NCBI RefSeq assembly: GCF_002871795.1
Contig: NZ_PNHL01000003.1
Location: 218,456-282,455 of the forward strand
DNA from: Brachybacterium sp. UMB0905
GTDB taxonomy: Bacteria > Actinomycetota > Actinomycetes > Actinomycetales > Dermabacteraceae
DNA: 64,000 nucleotides
Direction: 5' to 3'
Shown here: one piece after another, positions 27,407-35,676 of the stretch
How the letters are laid out: each line of letters starts with the position of its first letter
Numbering within the stretch: position 1 is the stretch's first letter
Program-made: the position numbers and the translations under genes
Notes under the pieces: model-generated
What the model was told of the DNA's origin: nothing
The model's database searches: none
Seen by the model: the letters and a program-made list of their open reading frames with translations, nothing else

Positions 27407-27516
27407 TCATCCACAGCGCGCTGTTGATGGGATGTGGACAGTCGGGGACGGCTGGGGACAGTCCGGCGCCCCCGTGCGTGAAAGACGCTCGGACATGCAC
27501 AGCAGGCTGTGGATGA
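27407..27516. promoter_or_regulatory. Cluster of DnaA-box-like sites upstream of the NrdR boxes
   Basis: TCATCCACA (27407-27415), CTGTCCACA on the minus strand (27433-27441) and TCATCCACA on the minus strand (27508-27516) each differ by one base from a DnaA box form (TTATCCACA or TTGTCCACA). DnaA control of reductase genes is known in other bacteria; here it is only suggested by sequence. Confidence 0.4.
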
Positions 27517-27682
27517 GCGGTTTCGCGGCGGTGCCGGGCGGTGGATGACGCGGGCCGCGCGGTGGTGATCCGCGGGGCTGAAACGGCGCGGGATGAGATG
27601 GATCTCGGGCGTGTCGTCGGCATGGCGCGGCGTGTCGCGGGGGTGGGGGTGGGCGGTGCCGCGCAGACCGGGGCCGACTTGA

Positions 27683-27757
27683 TTCCACGAACGGGACACA
27701 GATGACCGGCCGCCTGCATATTGCACGCGGCCGGTCAGGAGAGTGCCGTTCGTGGAA
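27683..27757. repeat. Nested inverted repeat between the Gfo/Idh gene and nrdHIE
   Basis: The outer arms TTCCACGAACGG/CCGTTCGTGGAA (12 bp, perfect) enclose inner arms GACCGGCCGC/GCGGCCGGTC (10 bp, perfect). The element is 22 bp past the Gfo/Idh stop, so a terminator role is likely. The rest of the gap to nrdH (27517-27682) shows no gene. Confidence 0.7.
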
Positions 27758-27779
27758 GGGGCGCGAGCGCAAACTCGGC

Positions 27780-29459
27780 TCAGGCCTGACTGTCGCGCCC
27801 CGGCTCCGGGTCCGCGGGCTGGTCTGCAGGGGCGGCAGGCTGGTCCGCGGGGGCAGCGGCCTGGTCCGCGGGGGCAGCGGCCTGGTCCGCGTCCTCCAGG
27901 GTCCACGCGTCGACCACCGGCTGCTCAGCGGTCGGTGCCGCAGCGCGGTCAACGGGTTCAGCAGGCCCAGCCGCAGGCTCATCCGGCTCCACGAACGGCG
28001 CCGGGTCCGCGGTCGTCGCCGCCTCTGCGGGCTCGGCGGGCTCCGCCACGAGCCCCGCATCCACAGACACCGCGGGCTCTTCCCCCGCCGCCTCCGTCGG
28101 CTCCTCCCGCGCGGCGTCCGCCGGCTCCGCGTCGACCGTCATCCGCGCCCCGGCGAGCGCGGAGCTCGCCCCGGAGACCTGCGCGGCACCAGCCCCGTCG
28201 GCCGCACGCGATTCCTCGCCCGCGCCCGGCTCATCCGCCGCGTCGGCCCCGGCAGCCGACTCGGCCGCATCCGCCTCACCGGCCACTGCCGCACCGGCCG
28301 CCTCTTCGGTGCCCTCCTCGTCGGATTCCGGGTCGATCGTCCGGCCGTCGGCCTCGACGATCCGCGCGAGCACCTCCCGCAGCAGCTCCACCTGGGCGAG
28401 GGCCTGCCTGGTGCCGGCAATCGGCGGCTCGCCCTTCTCGACGAAGGCGTGGAAGGCCTCCCACATCGCCTCGGCCGAGCCGTTGGTCGCGACCGTCGTG
28501 GTCTCCTGCACCACCCCGGACTTCTTCTCCCGCAGCGCGAGGGTGGAGCGGCGGTCGCCGTGCGAAGGGGCCGGTAGGTCCAGCTGCAGGCGTCGGCGCG
28601 CGGACAGCACCTGCACCGTCTCGCGGTACTCGGGGGCGAACGGCAGGTAGTGCCACACCAGACGCACCCGCGCCCCACCCTCAAGCTCGCCCAGCAGCTC
28701 GATCGACCCCGGGATCACGCCCTTGGGCCAGTGCCGCGCCATCGACAGCTCCACCAGCGGCCCGTAGGCCGCTTCAAGCACCGCCAGCTGGTGCGCCACG
28801 CCCGTGAGCAGACCCTTGACGTACAGGTCGCGGTCGCGCTGCGTCGCCCCCTCCCCAGAGCCGGCCTCCACGGCGGCCTGCAGATCCTTGCGCCGCTGGG
28901 AGCGCTTCTCGCTGGGCAGGTCGTACGCGGAGCTGGTGACCTTCGCGGCGCCGAACAGCGGCTGGCTGGCAGGCATGAGGACCTCGTGGTCCACCATCCG
29001 CACGTCCTTGCGGGCGATCACCTCGCCCATCTCCCGCACCGAGTCGTCGTACTGCTGCGGGTAGGCGAGCATCAGCAGCGGCCGACCGGTCATCCGCTCG
29101 AAATCCGCAACCTGCGCAATCTCCTGCGCGGAGAAGCCCACCGGTGGCTCCACCAGCACGGGGATGCCGCGCCGCATGAGGGCCAGCAGATCCTGGGCAT
29201 GCAGTCCGTCGGTGGACAGCAGCGCCGCATCGACCGTGATCTCCTTGACACGCACCGCGGCGATGAGATCCGCGACCGTCTCGTACCGCTTCTCCTCGGC
29301 CACGCCCCACACGTCGGAGGCCTCGCGGCGGCGCCGCGGCGAGTGATCCACCAGGGCGGCCACCGTGAACCGGTCCCAGCGTCGGCGCAGCACCGGCAGA
29401 TGCACGGCCTGGGCCATGGTTCCGGCGCCGATCACGGCGATGTTCAGGGTCTTGGCCAT
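27780..29459 (-). CDS. Gfo/Idh/MocA-like NAD(P)-dependent oxidoreductase with long acidic tail
   Basis: The 559-residue protein has an N-terminal Rossmann fold (IAVIGAGTMAQAVH, residues 7-20) and the family architecture up to about residue 370. At the position of the EKP motif it reads LVEPPVGFS (residues 102-110): the catalytic-site Lys is replaced by Pro. After residue 370 a 190-residue Ala/Glu/Asp/Pro-rich tail follows, ending with repeats of ADQAAAP and ADQPAAP, likely disordered. Loss of the Lys suggests a binding or scaffolding role rather than dehydrogenase activity. It is divergent from plsC. Confidence 0.8.
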   Translation of the reverse strand: MAKTLNIAVIGAGTMAQAVHLPVLRRRWDRFTVAALVDHSPRRRREASDVWGVAEEKRYETVADLIAAVRVKEITVDAALLSTDGLHAQDLLALMRRGIPVLVEPPVGFSAQEIAQVADFERMTGRPLLMLAYPQQYDDSVREMGEVIARKDVRMVDHEVLMPASQPLFGAAKVTSSAYDLPSEKRSQRRKDLQAAVEAGSGEGATQRDRDLYVKGLLTGVAHQLAVLEAAYGPLVELSMARHWPKGVIPGSIELLGELEGGARVRLVWHYLPFAPEYRETVQVLSARRRLQLDLPAPSHGDRRSTLALREKKSGVVQETTTVATNGSAEAMWEAFHAFVEKGEPPIAGTRQALAQVELLREVLARIVEADGRTIDPESDEEGTEEAAGAAVAGEADAAESAAGADAADEPGAGEESRAADGAGAAQVSGASSALAGARMTVDAEPADAAREEPTEAAGEEPAVSVDAGLVAEPAEPAEAATTADPAPFVEPDEPAAGPAEPVDRAAAPTAEQPVVDAWTLEDADQAAAPADQAAAPADQPAAPADQPADPEPGRDSQA

Positions 29460-29624
29460 CGATGCTCCTCGGTCTCGGCGCACGCCTGTTCTACCACATG
29501 CACCTCCGCACGGCAGGGCCCGCCCATGCCCCTCACCTGCGCGGTCCCTGCAGCGAGCGCGCTGTCGCGGCCGAGCCTGCGGGCACTATCGTGACCCCCT
29601 GGAGGACCGACTCTCGGAGGATCC

Positions 29625-30302
29625 ATGTCGCATAGCTTCTACTGGGGCGCCCGCAAGCTGGTGCGCCCTATCGTCCACGGCCTGTGGCGCCCGCGCGTCA
29701 GCGGTCTGGAGAACGTGCCGCGCACGGGCGGGTTCGTCGTGGCCTCCAACCATCTGGCGAACATCGATTCGTTCATGATCCCGGTGCTGCTGCCGCGGCG
29801 GATCCGGTTCGTGGCCAAGGACAGTCTGTGGACCCAGAAGGGGCCGACGGGGGCTGTGCTGCGCTGGTTCTTCAACGCGGTGGAGGCGGTGCCGGTGGAC
29901 CGTCAGGAGCTCGCGTCCGGCAAGGGGGCGCTGCAGAAGGGCCTGGAGATCCTGCGCGAGGGGCATGCCTTCGCGATCTACCCCGAGGGCACGCGGTCCA
30001 AGGACGGGCTGCTGCATCCGGGCAAGCAGGGTGCGGCGTGGCTCGCGCTCGAATCGGGCTGCCCCGTGCTGCCGGTGGGGCTGAAGGGCACCGAACATAT
30101 GTTCTCGCGCCTGCTGCCGGACCGCGGCGCGATCACGCTGCGAGTGGGCACGCCCATCGATCCCGCGGACGTCGCGCCGGATGCCGCCAAGGGGACGCGC
30201 CGACGGGTGCTGACCTCGCGGATCATGGACGAGATCCAGGCGCTGTCCGGGCAGCGGCGGGCCGAGGCAGGGCCGAACGGGCCGCGGGAGGGGCGGGGCT
30301 GA
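29625..30302 (+). CDS. plsC: 1-acylglycerol-3-phosphate O-acyltransferase (PlsC family)
   Basis: The 225-residue membrane-associated enzyme would acylate lysophosphatidic acid in phospholipid synthesis. The catalytic HX4D is NHLANID (His43, Asp48), the second motif is the RIRFVAKDSLW region, and the third is YPEGTRS (119-125), followed by a PVLPVGLKGTE motif IV. Length and order are typical. The stop codon falls inside a tandem 26-bp repeat array. Confidence 0.93.
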   Translation: MSHSFYWGARKLVRPIVHGLWRPRVSGLENVPRTGGFVVASNHLANIDSFMIPVLLPRRIRFVAKDSLWTQKGPTGAVLRWFFNAVEAVPVDRQELASGKGALQKGLEILREGHAFAIYPEGTRSKDGLLHPGKQGAAWLALESGCPVLPVGLKGTEHMFSRLLPDRGAITLRVGTPIDPADVAPDAAKGTRRRVLTSRIMDEIQALSGQRRAEAGPNGPREGRG

Positions 30303-30424
30303 GCGGGCCGCAGGCGGCGCGGGGCTGAGCGGGCCGCAGGCGGTGTGGGGCTGAGGGCCCCGCGGGAGAGGCAAGGTTGAGGGCCCCGCGGGCGGCGCGG
30401 GGCTGAGCGGGCCGATGGGCCGCG
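30295..30424. repeat. Five 26-bp imperfect tandem repeats
   Basis: Units beginning GGGGCTGAGCGGGCCGC start at 30295, 30321, 30347, 30373 and 30399, exactly 26 bp apart. The first two and the last are most alike; the middle two have diverged. The plsC stop TGA lies in unit 1 (GGGGCTGAG). Confidence 0.85.
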
Positions 30425-30508
30425 AGGTCACGCCGCGGGGCCAGTAGGATCGGCCCGTACCGTGCACAGTCGCCGGGCCGCCGCCCGCAGCGCAGTCCAG
30501 GAGTTGCC

Positions 30509-30892
30509 ATGGCCGTCGTCGTCGGATTCATCCCCACCGACGTGGGATACAGGGCGCTGGATGCCGCGCGCGCCGAGGCCGAGCAGCGCGGGGGGCCGCT
30601 CGTGGTGGTCAATGTGCTGCGCGACGGCGTGGAGACCGACCCGCGGCATGCCGGTGACCAGGACATCGACATCGCACGCGAGCATCTGCGCGGCGCGGGG
30701 GTACGCGTGGCGTTCCGCCAGGAGCACACCGACGATGACATCGCCGACGTGCTGCTGCGCGTGGTTGAGGAGGAGCGCGCCGAGCTGCTCGTGCTCGGGG
30801 TGCGGCGCCACCACGACCTCGCCCGACACCTGCTGGGCCTGACGGTGCAGAAGCTCCTGCTCGGCGCGCCCAGTGAGGTCCTCGTCGTCTGA
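30509..30892 (+). CDS. Universal stress protein (UspA family)
   Basis: The 127-residue protein begins VVVGFIPTDVGYRALDAAR and ends LLVLGVRRHHDLARHLLG with SEVLVV, the UspA fold. The ATP-binding G-x2-G-x9-G-S/T motif is degenerate (GVRRHHDLARHLLGLTV), so it may belong to the non-ATP-binding kind. It is a single gene between the repeat array and a palindrome-rich gap. Confidence 0.88.
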   Translation: MAVVVGFIPTDVGYRALDAARAEAEQRGGPLVVVNVLRDGVETDPRHAGDQDIDIAREHLRGAGVRVAFRQEHTDDDIADVLLRVVEEERAELLVLGVRRHHDLARHLLGLTVQKLLLGAPSEVLVV

Positions 30893-30968
30893 GCAGAAGC
30901 TCGGTCGGCGACGCTCCCGCCACCACCTCCCGCAGGATGCGCCCCCGCCACCACCTCCCGCAAGACCA

Positions 30969-31013
30969 CTACGTTCTCGTGGGAATAGCACCCTCATTCC
31001 CACGAAAACGTAG
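30969..31013. repeat. Long intergenic inverted repeat
   Basis: Two 18-nt arms (CTACGTTCTCGTGGGAAT and its complement with one mismatch) enclose a 9-nt loop. No U-tract follows. It lies about 80 bp after the usp gene. Just before it, CCGCCACCACCTCCCGCA occurs twice (30918-30935 and 30945-30962). Confidence 0.8.
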
Positions 31014-31050
31014 CCGGATCGGCTCGGTTGGGGCCGGCCCGCACCCAGAC

Positions 31051-31092
31051 ATGATGAGGCCGGGGCACCGCGCGGTGCCCCGGCCTCATCAT
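31051..31092. terminator. Perfect 42-bp palindrome, bidirectional terminator
   Basis: The arms ATGATGAGGCCGGGGCACCG and its exact complement flank a central CG. It lies between the usp gene and the convergent catalase gene. Confidence 0.85.
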
Positions 31093-31175
31093 GCGTCGCG
31101 CATCAGGCGCAGGCATCGGGCTCAGGTGCGGGCCTCAGCGACACCGCCGAGGCCGCACCTCTTAAGCCCTCAGGC

Positions 31176-32660
31176 TCACGCCCCAGGAACGTCGTCGCCG
31201 CGACCCTCGAGAGCCTTCTTCTCGATGGCCTCGCCAACCTCCTGATCGATGTTCTTCCAGTACTGGAAGACATTGGAGAGCACCGGCTCCTCGACATCGG
31301 CCATCATGCCGGAGACGGTGTCGATGAGGCGCTCACGCTCCGCATCGTCCATGACCTCGCGCACCAGGGTGTGGGCCTGGCCGAAGTCGTCATCCTCGGC
31401 GTGCAGGGTGTAGGCCGCGCGGACCATGGTGCCGTCGGCCTCCCAGCCGTTGTCCACCGGGCCCTGCTCGGCGTCGCCCTGGTAGGAGCGGCCGTAGGAG
31501 TTGGGGGCGTACACCGGCGCATCGCCGCTGTGGAAGAACTGCATCGCCCCCTCCTTGTCGTAGGAGTTGGTGGGCACGATCGGCGCGTTGACCGGAAGCT
31601 GGTTGAAGTTGGTGCCCAGGCGGTTGCGGTGCGCATCCGGGTAGGAGAACACGCGGCCCAGCAGCATCTTGTCCGGGGAGACGCCGGTGCCGGGGACGGT
31701 GTTCGACGGGGAGAACGCCGCCTGCTCGATCTGCGCGAAGTGGTTCACCGGGTTCTGGTTCAGGGTGAAGCGACCCACGGGGATGCGCGGGTAGTCCTTC
31801 TTGGACCAGGTCTTGGTGAGGTCGAAGGGGTTGAAGCGGTAGGTCTTCGCGTCCTCGTACGGCATGATCTGGACCTCGACGCGCCAGGACGGGAAGTCGC
31901 CGTTCTGGATCGACTCGAACAGGTCGCGGCGGTGGTAGTCCGCGTCCTCACCCGCGATCTTCTCGGCCTCCTCGTTGGTCAGGAACTCCATGCCCTGCTC
32001 GGTGAGGAAGTGGTACTTGACCCAGAACTTCTCGCCGGCTTCGTTGACCCACATGTAGGTGTGGGAGGAGTAGCCGTTCATGTGACGCCAGGTCTTGGGC
32101 AGGCCGCGGTCACCCATGAGGTAGGCGACCTGGTGGGCGCTCTCCGGGGAGAGGGTCCAGAAGTCCCACTGCATGTTCGGGCTGCGCAGACCGGAGTCGG
32201 GCATGCGCTTCTGGGAGTGGATGAAGTCGGGGAACTTCATCGGGTCGCGCAGGAAGAAGATCGGCGTGTTGTTGCCGACGATGTCGAAGTTGCCGTCCTG
32301 GGTGTAGAACTTCAGAGCGAAACCGCGCACGTCGCGCCAGGTGTCGGGCGAGCCCAGCTCACCGGCCACGGTGGAGAAACGGGCCAGCATCGGGGTCTTG
32401 GTGCCTTTCTGGAACACCTTCGCCTTGGTGTACTGCGAGACATCCTCGGTGATCTCGAGCTCGCCGAACGCACCGGAGCCCTTCGCGTGGGGGCTGCGCT
32501 CCGGGATCCGCTCACGGTCGAACCGGGCGAGCTTCTCCACCAGCGCGACGTCGTGCAGCAGCAGCGGGCCGTCGGCGCCGAGGCTCAGCGAGTGCGCATC
32601 GTTCTGGCGCGGCGCGCCGGACTCCGTGGTGGAGGGCTTCTGCGGATCGAAAGTGGTCAT
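31176..32660 (-). CDS. katA: Monofunctional haem catalase
   Basis: The 494-residue enzyme splits hydrogen peroxide in the cytoplasm. The catalytic His lies in [16 protein letters not shown] (near residue 60), the Asn region is [18 protein letters not shown], and the haem-ligand Tyr is in [14 protein letters not shown]. Length fits the small-subunit clade. It is followed on the left by a long palindromic terminator and preceded by a Fur-family gene that probably controls it. Confidence 0.97.
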   Translation of the reverse strand: MTTFDPQKPSTTESGAPRQNDAHSLSLGADGPLLLHDVALVEKLARFDRERIPERSPHAKGSGAFGELEITEDVSQYTKAKVFQKGTKTPMLARFSTVAGELGSPDTWRDVRGFALKFYTQDGNFDIVGNNTPIFFLRDPMKFPDFIHSQKRMPDSGLRSPNMQWDFWTLSPESAHQVAYLMGDRGLPKTWRHMNGYSSHTYMWVNEAGEKFWVKYHFLTEQGMEFLTNEEAEKIAGEDADYHRRDLFESIQNGDFPSWRVEVQIMPYEDAKTYRFNPFDLTKTWSKKDYPRIPVGRFTLNQNPVNHFAQIEQAAFSPSNTVPGTGVSPDKMLLGRVFSYPDAHRNRLGTNFNQLPVNAPIVPTNSYDKEGAMQFFHSGDAPVYAPNSYGRSYQGDAEQGPVDNGWEADGTMVRAAYTLHAEDDDFGQAHTLVREVMDDAERERLIDTVSGMMADVEEPVLSNVFQYWKNIDQEVGEAIEKKALEGRGDDVPGA

Positions 32661-32745
32661 GCCGTTCTCCTCTGGTCAGGGGTGATGACAGGTTCTGGTC
32701 AGCAGGTGGGACAAGGTGGATGGACCCTGGGGCGCCGGAGCAGCC

Positions 32746-33237
32746 TCAGGGGGTCTGCGGGGTGGAAGGGCCGACGGGGGCCTGGTCGTCCGCGGCGTTC
32801 GCGCGGCAGTCCGAGCAGATCCCACGGTAGATCACATCGGCCACTTCGATCTCGAAACCGTGGTCCTCCGAGGCGGTCAGGCACGGGGCGTGACCGGTGG
32901 CGCAGGGGACATCCTCGAGGCGCCCGCACTCACGGCACACCAGGTGGTGGTGGTTGTCGAAGCGGTGCAGCTCGTACTGCATGGACCGCCCGCCGACGGC
33001 GACGCGGCGCAGCAGCTGCGCATCGGACAGGGCGTGGAGCACGTCGTACACGGCCTGCCGGGACACGGTGCCGAGGCTCTCGCGCACGGCACGGGCGATG
33101 GTGTCCGCATCGGCGTGGGGGTTGTTCTCGACCGCCACGAGCGTCGCAAGCCGCGGAGCGGTCACGCGCAGACCCACGCCGCGCAGGGCCGCGGTGTGGT
33201 CGATCTGCTCAGCGTGAGCGTGCTCCGTGCTGGTCAT
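32746..33237 (-). CDS. Fur-family regulator (CatR/PerR-like)
   Basis: The 163-residue protein has an N-terminal winged helix (LRVTAPRLATLVAVENNPHAD) and a C-terminal metal domain with NHHHLVCRECGRL and ICSDCRANA, forming the structural zinc Cys4 site. It lies 85 bp upstream of katA in the same direction, the common arrangement for peroxide-sensing PerR/CatR repressors in actinobacteria. Sensing of peroxide by metal-catalysed oxidation is inferred from context. Confidence 0.92.
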   Translation of the reverse strand: MTSTEHAHAEQIDHTAALRGVGLRVTAPRLATLVAVENNPHADADTIARAVRESLGTVSRQAVYDVLHALSDAQLLRRVAVGGRSMQYELHRFDNHHHLVCRECGRLEDVPCATGHAPCLTASEDHGFEIEVADVIYRGICSDCRANAADDQAPVGPSTPQTP

Positions 33238-33451
33238 GGCCCCACCATAGGCACTTTTCTGGATAAAGTCAAAGAAACGCTTCGGACCATGGATGGGGAC
33301 GCAAGCGGGCCGACAGACACCCGCGCACCTCGACTCCGCGCTACGACATGGACGCGCATCCGGAAAGCACCCCGTCGATGTGTACGCTGATCAGGTGGCA
33401 CAGCCGGGTGCCGGGCCGCGCGCCGCAGCGGGTCCCGGGAGATCTGCAGCG

Positions 33452-34678
33452 GTGCGCACGGGAGCCGATAGGACCGTGCGCCGCTGGGTGCGGCCCCCAC
33501 AGGTCATGGGGCACTGGATCACCGGGCTGCTGGTGGCGTTCCTGCTGCTCGTGGCCTCCGTGCCGATCGCGAGCGCCGAGAGCAGCATCGCGGTGCTGAT
33601 CGCCGTCTCGCTGAGCATTGGCGCGGGCCTGTCGCTGCGCCACCCGCTCATCGGCGCGATCATCGTCGGCGGCGTCCTGACGCTCGGCATCGGCAACGCC
33701 CCCACCCACTTGGGCTCCGGGGTGCTTGCCTCCCCCGTGACCATTGCCGCGCTGGCCGCGCATGGCCGAATCCTCATGGCGATGACCATGGCCCTGTGGC
33801 ACGTGGTGCCGCCCGTGGCCACGTCCGTGCTGCTGGGCTCCGCCCCCGAGTTCATCGTCTCCCAGGCCATGCTGTGGATCGCACTGCAGGTCATCGCCAT
33901 GCTCGCGGGTGCATCAGGTCGCGGCCTGGTGCTGCATGCCGCCGCGGAGCGGGCACGGCGCATCGAGGAGCTGGCCGAGCAGCGCCGCGCGATCGCCCGC
34001 GAACTGCATGACACCGGGGTGCGGGCGATGACCCGCGTGGTGATGCTCGCCGAGCAGGCCGGGGGCCGTCCCGGCATCGACGCCGAGGACACCGAACGCT
34101 ACGGCCATATCGCACAGACCGCCCGCGAGGGCACCGAGGAGCTGCGCGAGCTGCTGCAGTCCCTGCGCCTCGCGGAACCCCCCGCTGCCCCATCGGCCCC
34201 CACCACTGACGCCGACTGCTGCAGCCTGGCCACCACCCTGGAGGCGATGCGCCGCCGCCTGAGCGCCGAGGGCTTCACGCTGCAGATCAGCATTGAGGGC
34301 GAGTGCAACTGCCAGATCTCCCCGCACGGTGTGCTGGGGCGCTGCCTGCGGGAGGTGGAGGCGAACATCCTGCGCCACGGCTGCCCGCTCACGCCGATCG
34401 CGGTGTTCGTGGAGCAGCAGCCGCAGCCTGCGCCGGGGATGCTGGAGCTGGCGATTCGCAATGGCGTGCGCAGCAAACCAGAGACCGTGCCGCCCGGCGG
34501 GCTGGGGCTGGTCAGCGCCCGCGAGCGACTGGATGCGGTGGGCGGCGCGATCGAGACCACGCGCGAGGGCGATCTGTTCCTCACGCATCTGCAGGTGCCA
34601 TGCACCGCGGAGGCCACCGGGGCGCATGTCGACGAGGTGCCGGGGAAGGGACCGGCGCAGGGAGGGGAAGGCCGATGA
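33452..34678 (+). CDS. Sensor histidine kinase (HisKA_3 type)
   Basis: From GTG 33452 (GGGAGA nine bases upstream) the protein has 408 residues. Five or so transmembrane helices follow the start (HWITGLLVAFLLLVASVPI onward), then the dimerisation helix with the phosphoacceptor His186 in ARELHDTGVRAMTR, and a degenerate HATPase domain whose G box is GGLGLVSARERL. Other in-frame starts exist at 33380, 33395 and 33506, so the N-terminus is unsure. The stop overlaps the regulator start (ATGA). Confidence 0.87.
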   Translation: MRTGADRTVRRWVRPPQVMGHWITGLLVAFLLLVASVPIASAESSIAVLIAVSLSIGAGLSLRHPLIGAIIVGGVLTLGIGNAPTHLGSGVLASPVTIAALAAHGRILMAMTMALWHVVPPVATSVLLGSAPEFIVSQAMLWIALQVIAMLAGASGRGLVLHAAAERARRIEELAEQRRAIARELHDTGVRAMTRVVMLAEQAGGRPGIDAEDTERYGHIAQTAREGTEELRELLQSLRLAEPPAAPSAPTTDADCCSLATTLEAMRRRLSAEGFTLQISIEGECNCQISPHGVLGRCLREVEANILRHGCPLTPIAVFVEQQPQPAPGMLELAIRNGVRSKPETVPPGGLGLVSARERLDAVGGAIETTREGDLFLTHLQVPCTAEATGAHVDEVPGKGPAQGGEGR

Positions 34679-35370
34679 CCGCAGAACCGACGACGGTGCT
34701 GATCTGCGACGATGACCCGATCGTGCGGGAGGCGCTGGGCAGCTATATCGACCGTGAAGAGGATCTGGCGGTGACCGCGAGCGCCGGAACCGCCGAGGAG
34801 GCGCTGCGTCTGCTGGACGAGCAGGCGGTGGATGTGGTGCTCATGGACCACGGCCTGCCGGGCATGAACGGGATCGACGCGACGCGTCTGGTGCGCTCGC
34901 GGCACCACGGCACGGCTGTGGTCATGCTGACCACGTTCGGGGATGAGGAGCAGGTCGGGGAGGCGATCTCCGCGGGTGCGAGCGGCTACCTGCTGAAGTC
35001 CACCAGTCCCTCCGCTCTCGCGGCGGCGGTGCGGGCCGCGGGGGCGCATGCGGGCACGGTGCTCACCCCGGATCTGGCGGCGCGGCTGACCGCCCAGCCC
35101 CTCGCGCCGACGCACCCGGCGCCCACCCGGACGGATCCCGCGGAGCTCGCCGAGCTGGGGCTCACTGAACGCGAGGCCGATGTGCTCGCACTGCTGTGCG
35201 CGGCAGAGTCCAATGCCGGGATCGCGCGGGCGCTGTCGCTGTCCGAGTCGACGGTGAAATCCCACGTCTCCTCGCTCATGACCAAGCTGGAGTGCACCTC
35301 ACGGCTGCAGATCGCCCTGACCGCCTTCGAGCGCGGGCTCGCCGTGCCGCCCGGACCGGAAGGAGAGTGA
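34675..35370 (+). CDS. NarL/FixJ-family response regulator
   Basis: The 231-residue protein has a receiver domain with acidic pocket ICDDDP, phosphoacceptor Asp58 in VVLMDHGLPGMNG and Lys in YLLKS, and a C-terminal LuxR-type helix-turn-helix (LTEREADVLALL, then NAGIARALSLSESTVKSHVS). It is translationally coupled to the kinase gene. The target genes and the signal are unknown. Confidence 0.95.
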   Translation: MTAEPTTVLICDDDPIVREALGSYIDREEDLAVTASAGTAEEALRLLDEQAVDVVLMDHGLPGMNGIDATRLVRSRHHGTAVVMLTTFGDEEQVGEAISAGASGYLLKSTSPSALAAAVRAAGAHAGTVLTPDLAARLTAQPLAPTHPAPTRTDPAELAELGLTEREADVLALLCAAESNAGIARALSLSESTVKSHVSSLMTKLECTSRLQIALTAFERGLAVPPGPEGE

Positions 35371-35469
35371 GCACCGCTGCGTGGATACCGGCCGATCGCT
35401 CGTCGCATCGGGAAGGCCGGGTACAGACCCGCAGCGCAGATCCGCAGAGGCCAGGCGCCACTGCAGCAA

Positions 35470-35502
35470 AGACCCCGCTTTCCACGGAGGAAAACGGGGT
35501 CT
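35470..35502. terminator. Hairpin terminator between the response regulator and the tRNA-Thr remnant
   Basis: AGACCCCG/CGGGGTCT, perfect 8-bp arms with a 17-nt loop. On the minus strand the right side is followed by TTTGC, fitting the original terminator of the tRNA-Thr gene. Confidence 0.65.
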
Positions 35503-35511
35503 GACCTGCGG

Positions 35512-35558
35512 AGCCGCCTGCGGGAATCGAACCCGCGACCTATTCATTACGAGTGAAT
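35512..35558 (-). other. 3' portion of tRNA-Thr (CGT), left attachment site of the prophage
   Basis: Reading the minus strand, the anticodon arm ATTCACTCGTAATGAAT (anticodon CGT), variable loop, T arm GCGGGTTCGATTCCCGC and acceptor strand AGGCGGC with discriminator T are intact. The D arm and 5' acceptor strand are absent; phage sequence replaces them. This is the usual product of integrase-driven insertion into a tRNA. The intact tRNA should lie at the right end, outside the window. Confidence 0.9.
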
Positions 35559-35676
35559 GGGTGTGATAGCGTGACAGATAGCCGATTCACCGTATGACCT
35601 GCACGAACACGGGTAGTGCATACGCCTGGCATATGCTGGGCGTGAACACACAGATGAACACAATCGGAGGCACCTC

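Noticed and set aside
30295..30424. Possible CRISPR array
   Set aside because: The 26-bp units are contiguous and have no spacers, and no cas genes are present.
35512..35585. Complete tRNA-Thr gene
   Set aside because: The D arm and 5' acceptor strand are missing; only the 3' 47 nt match a tRNA.
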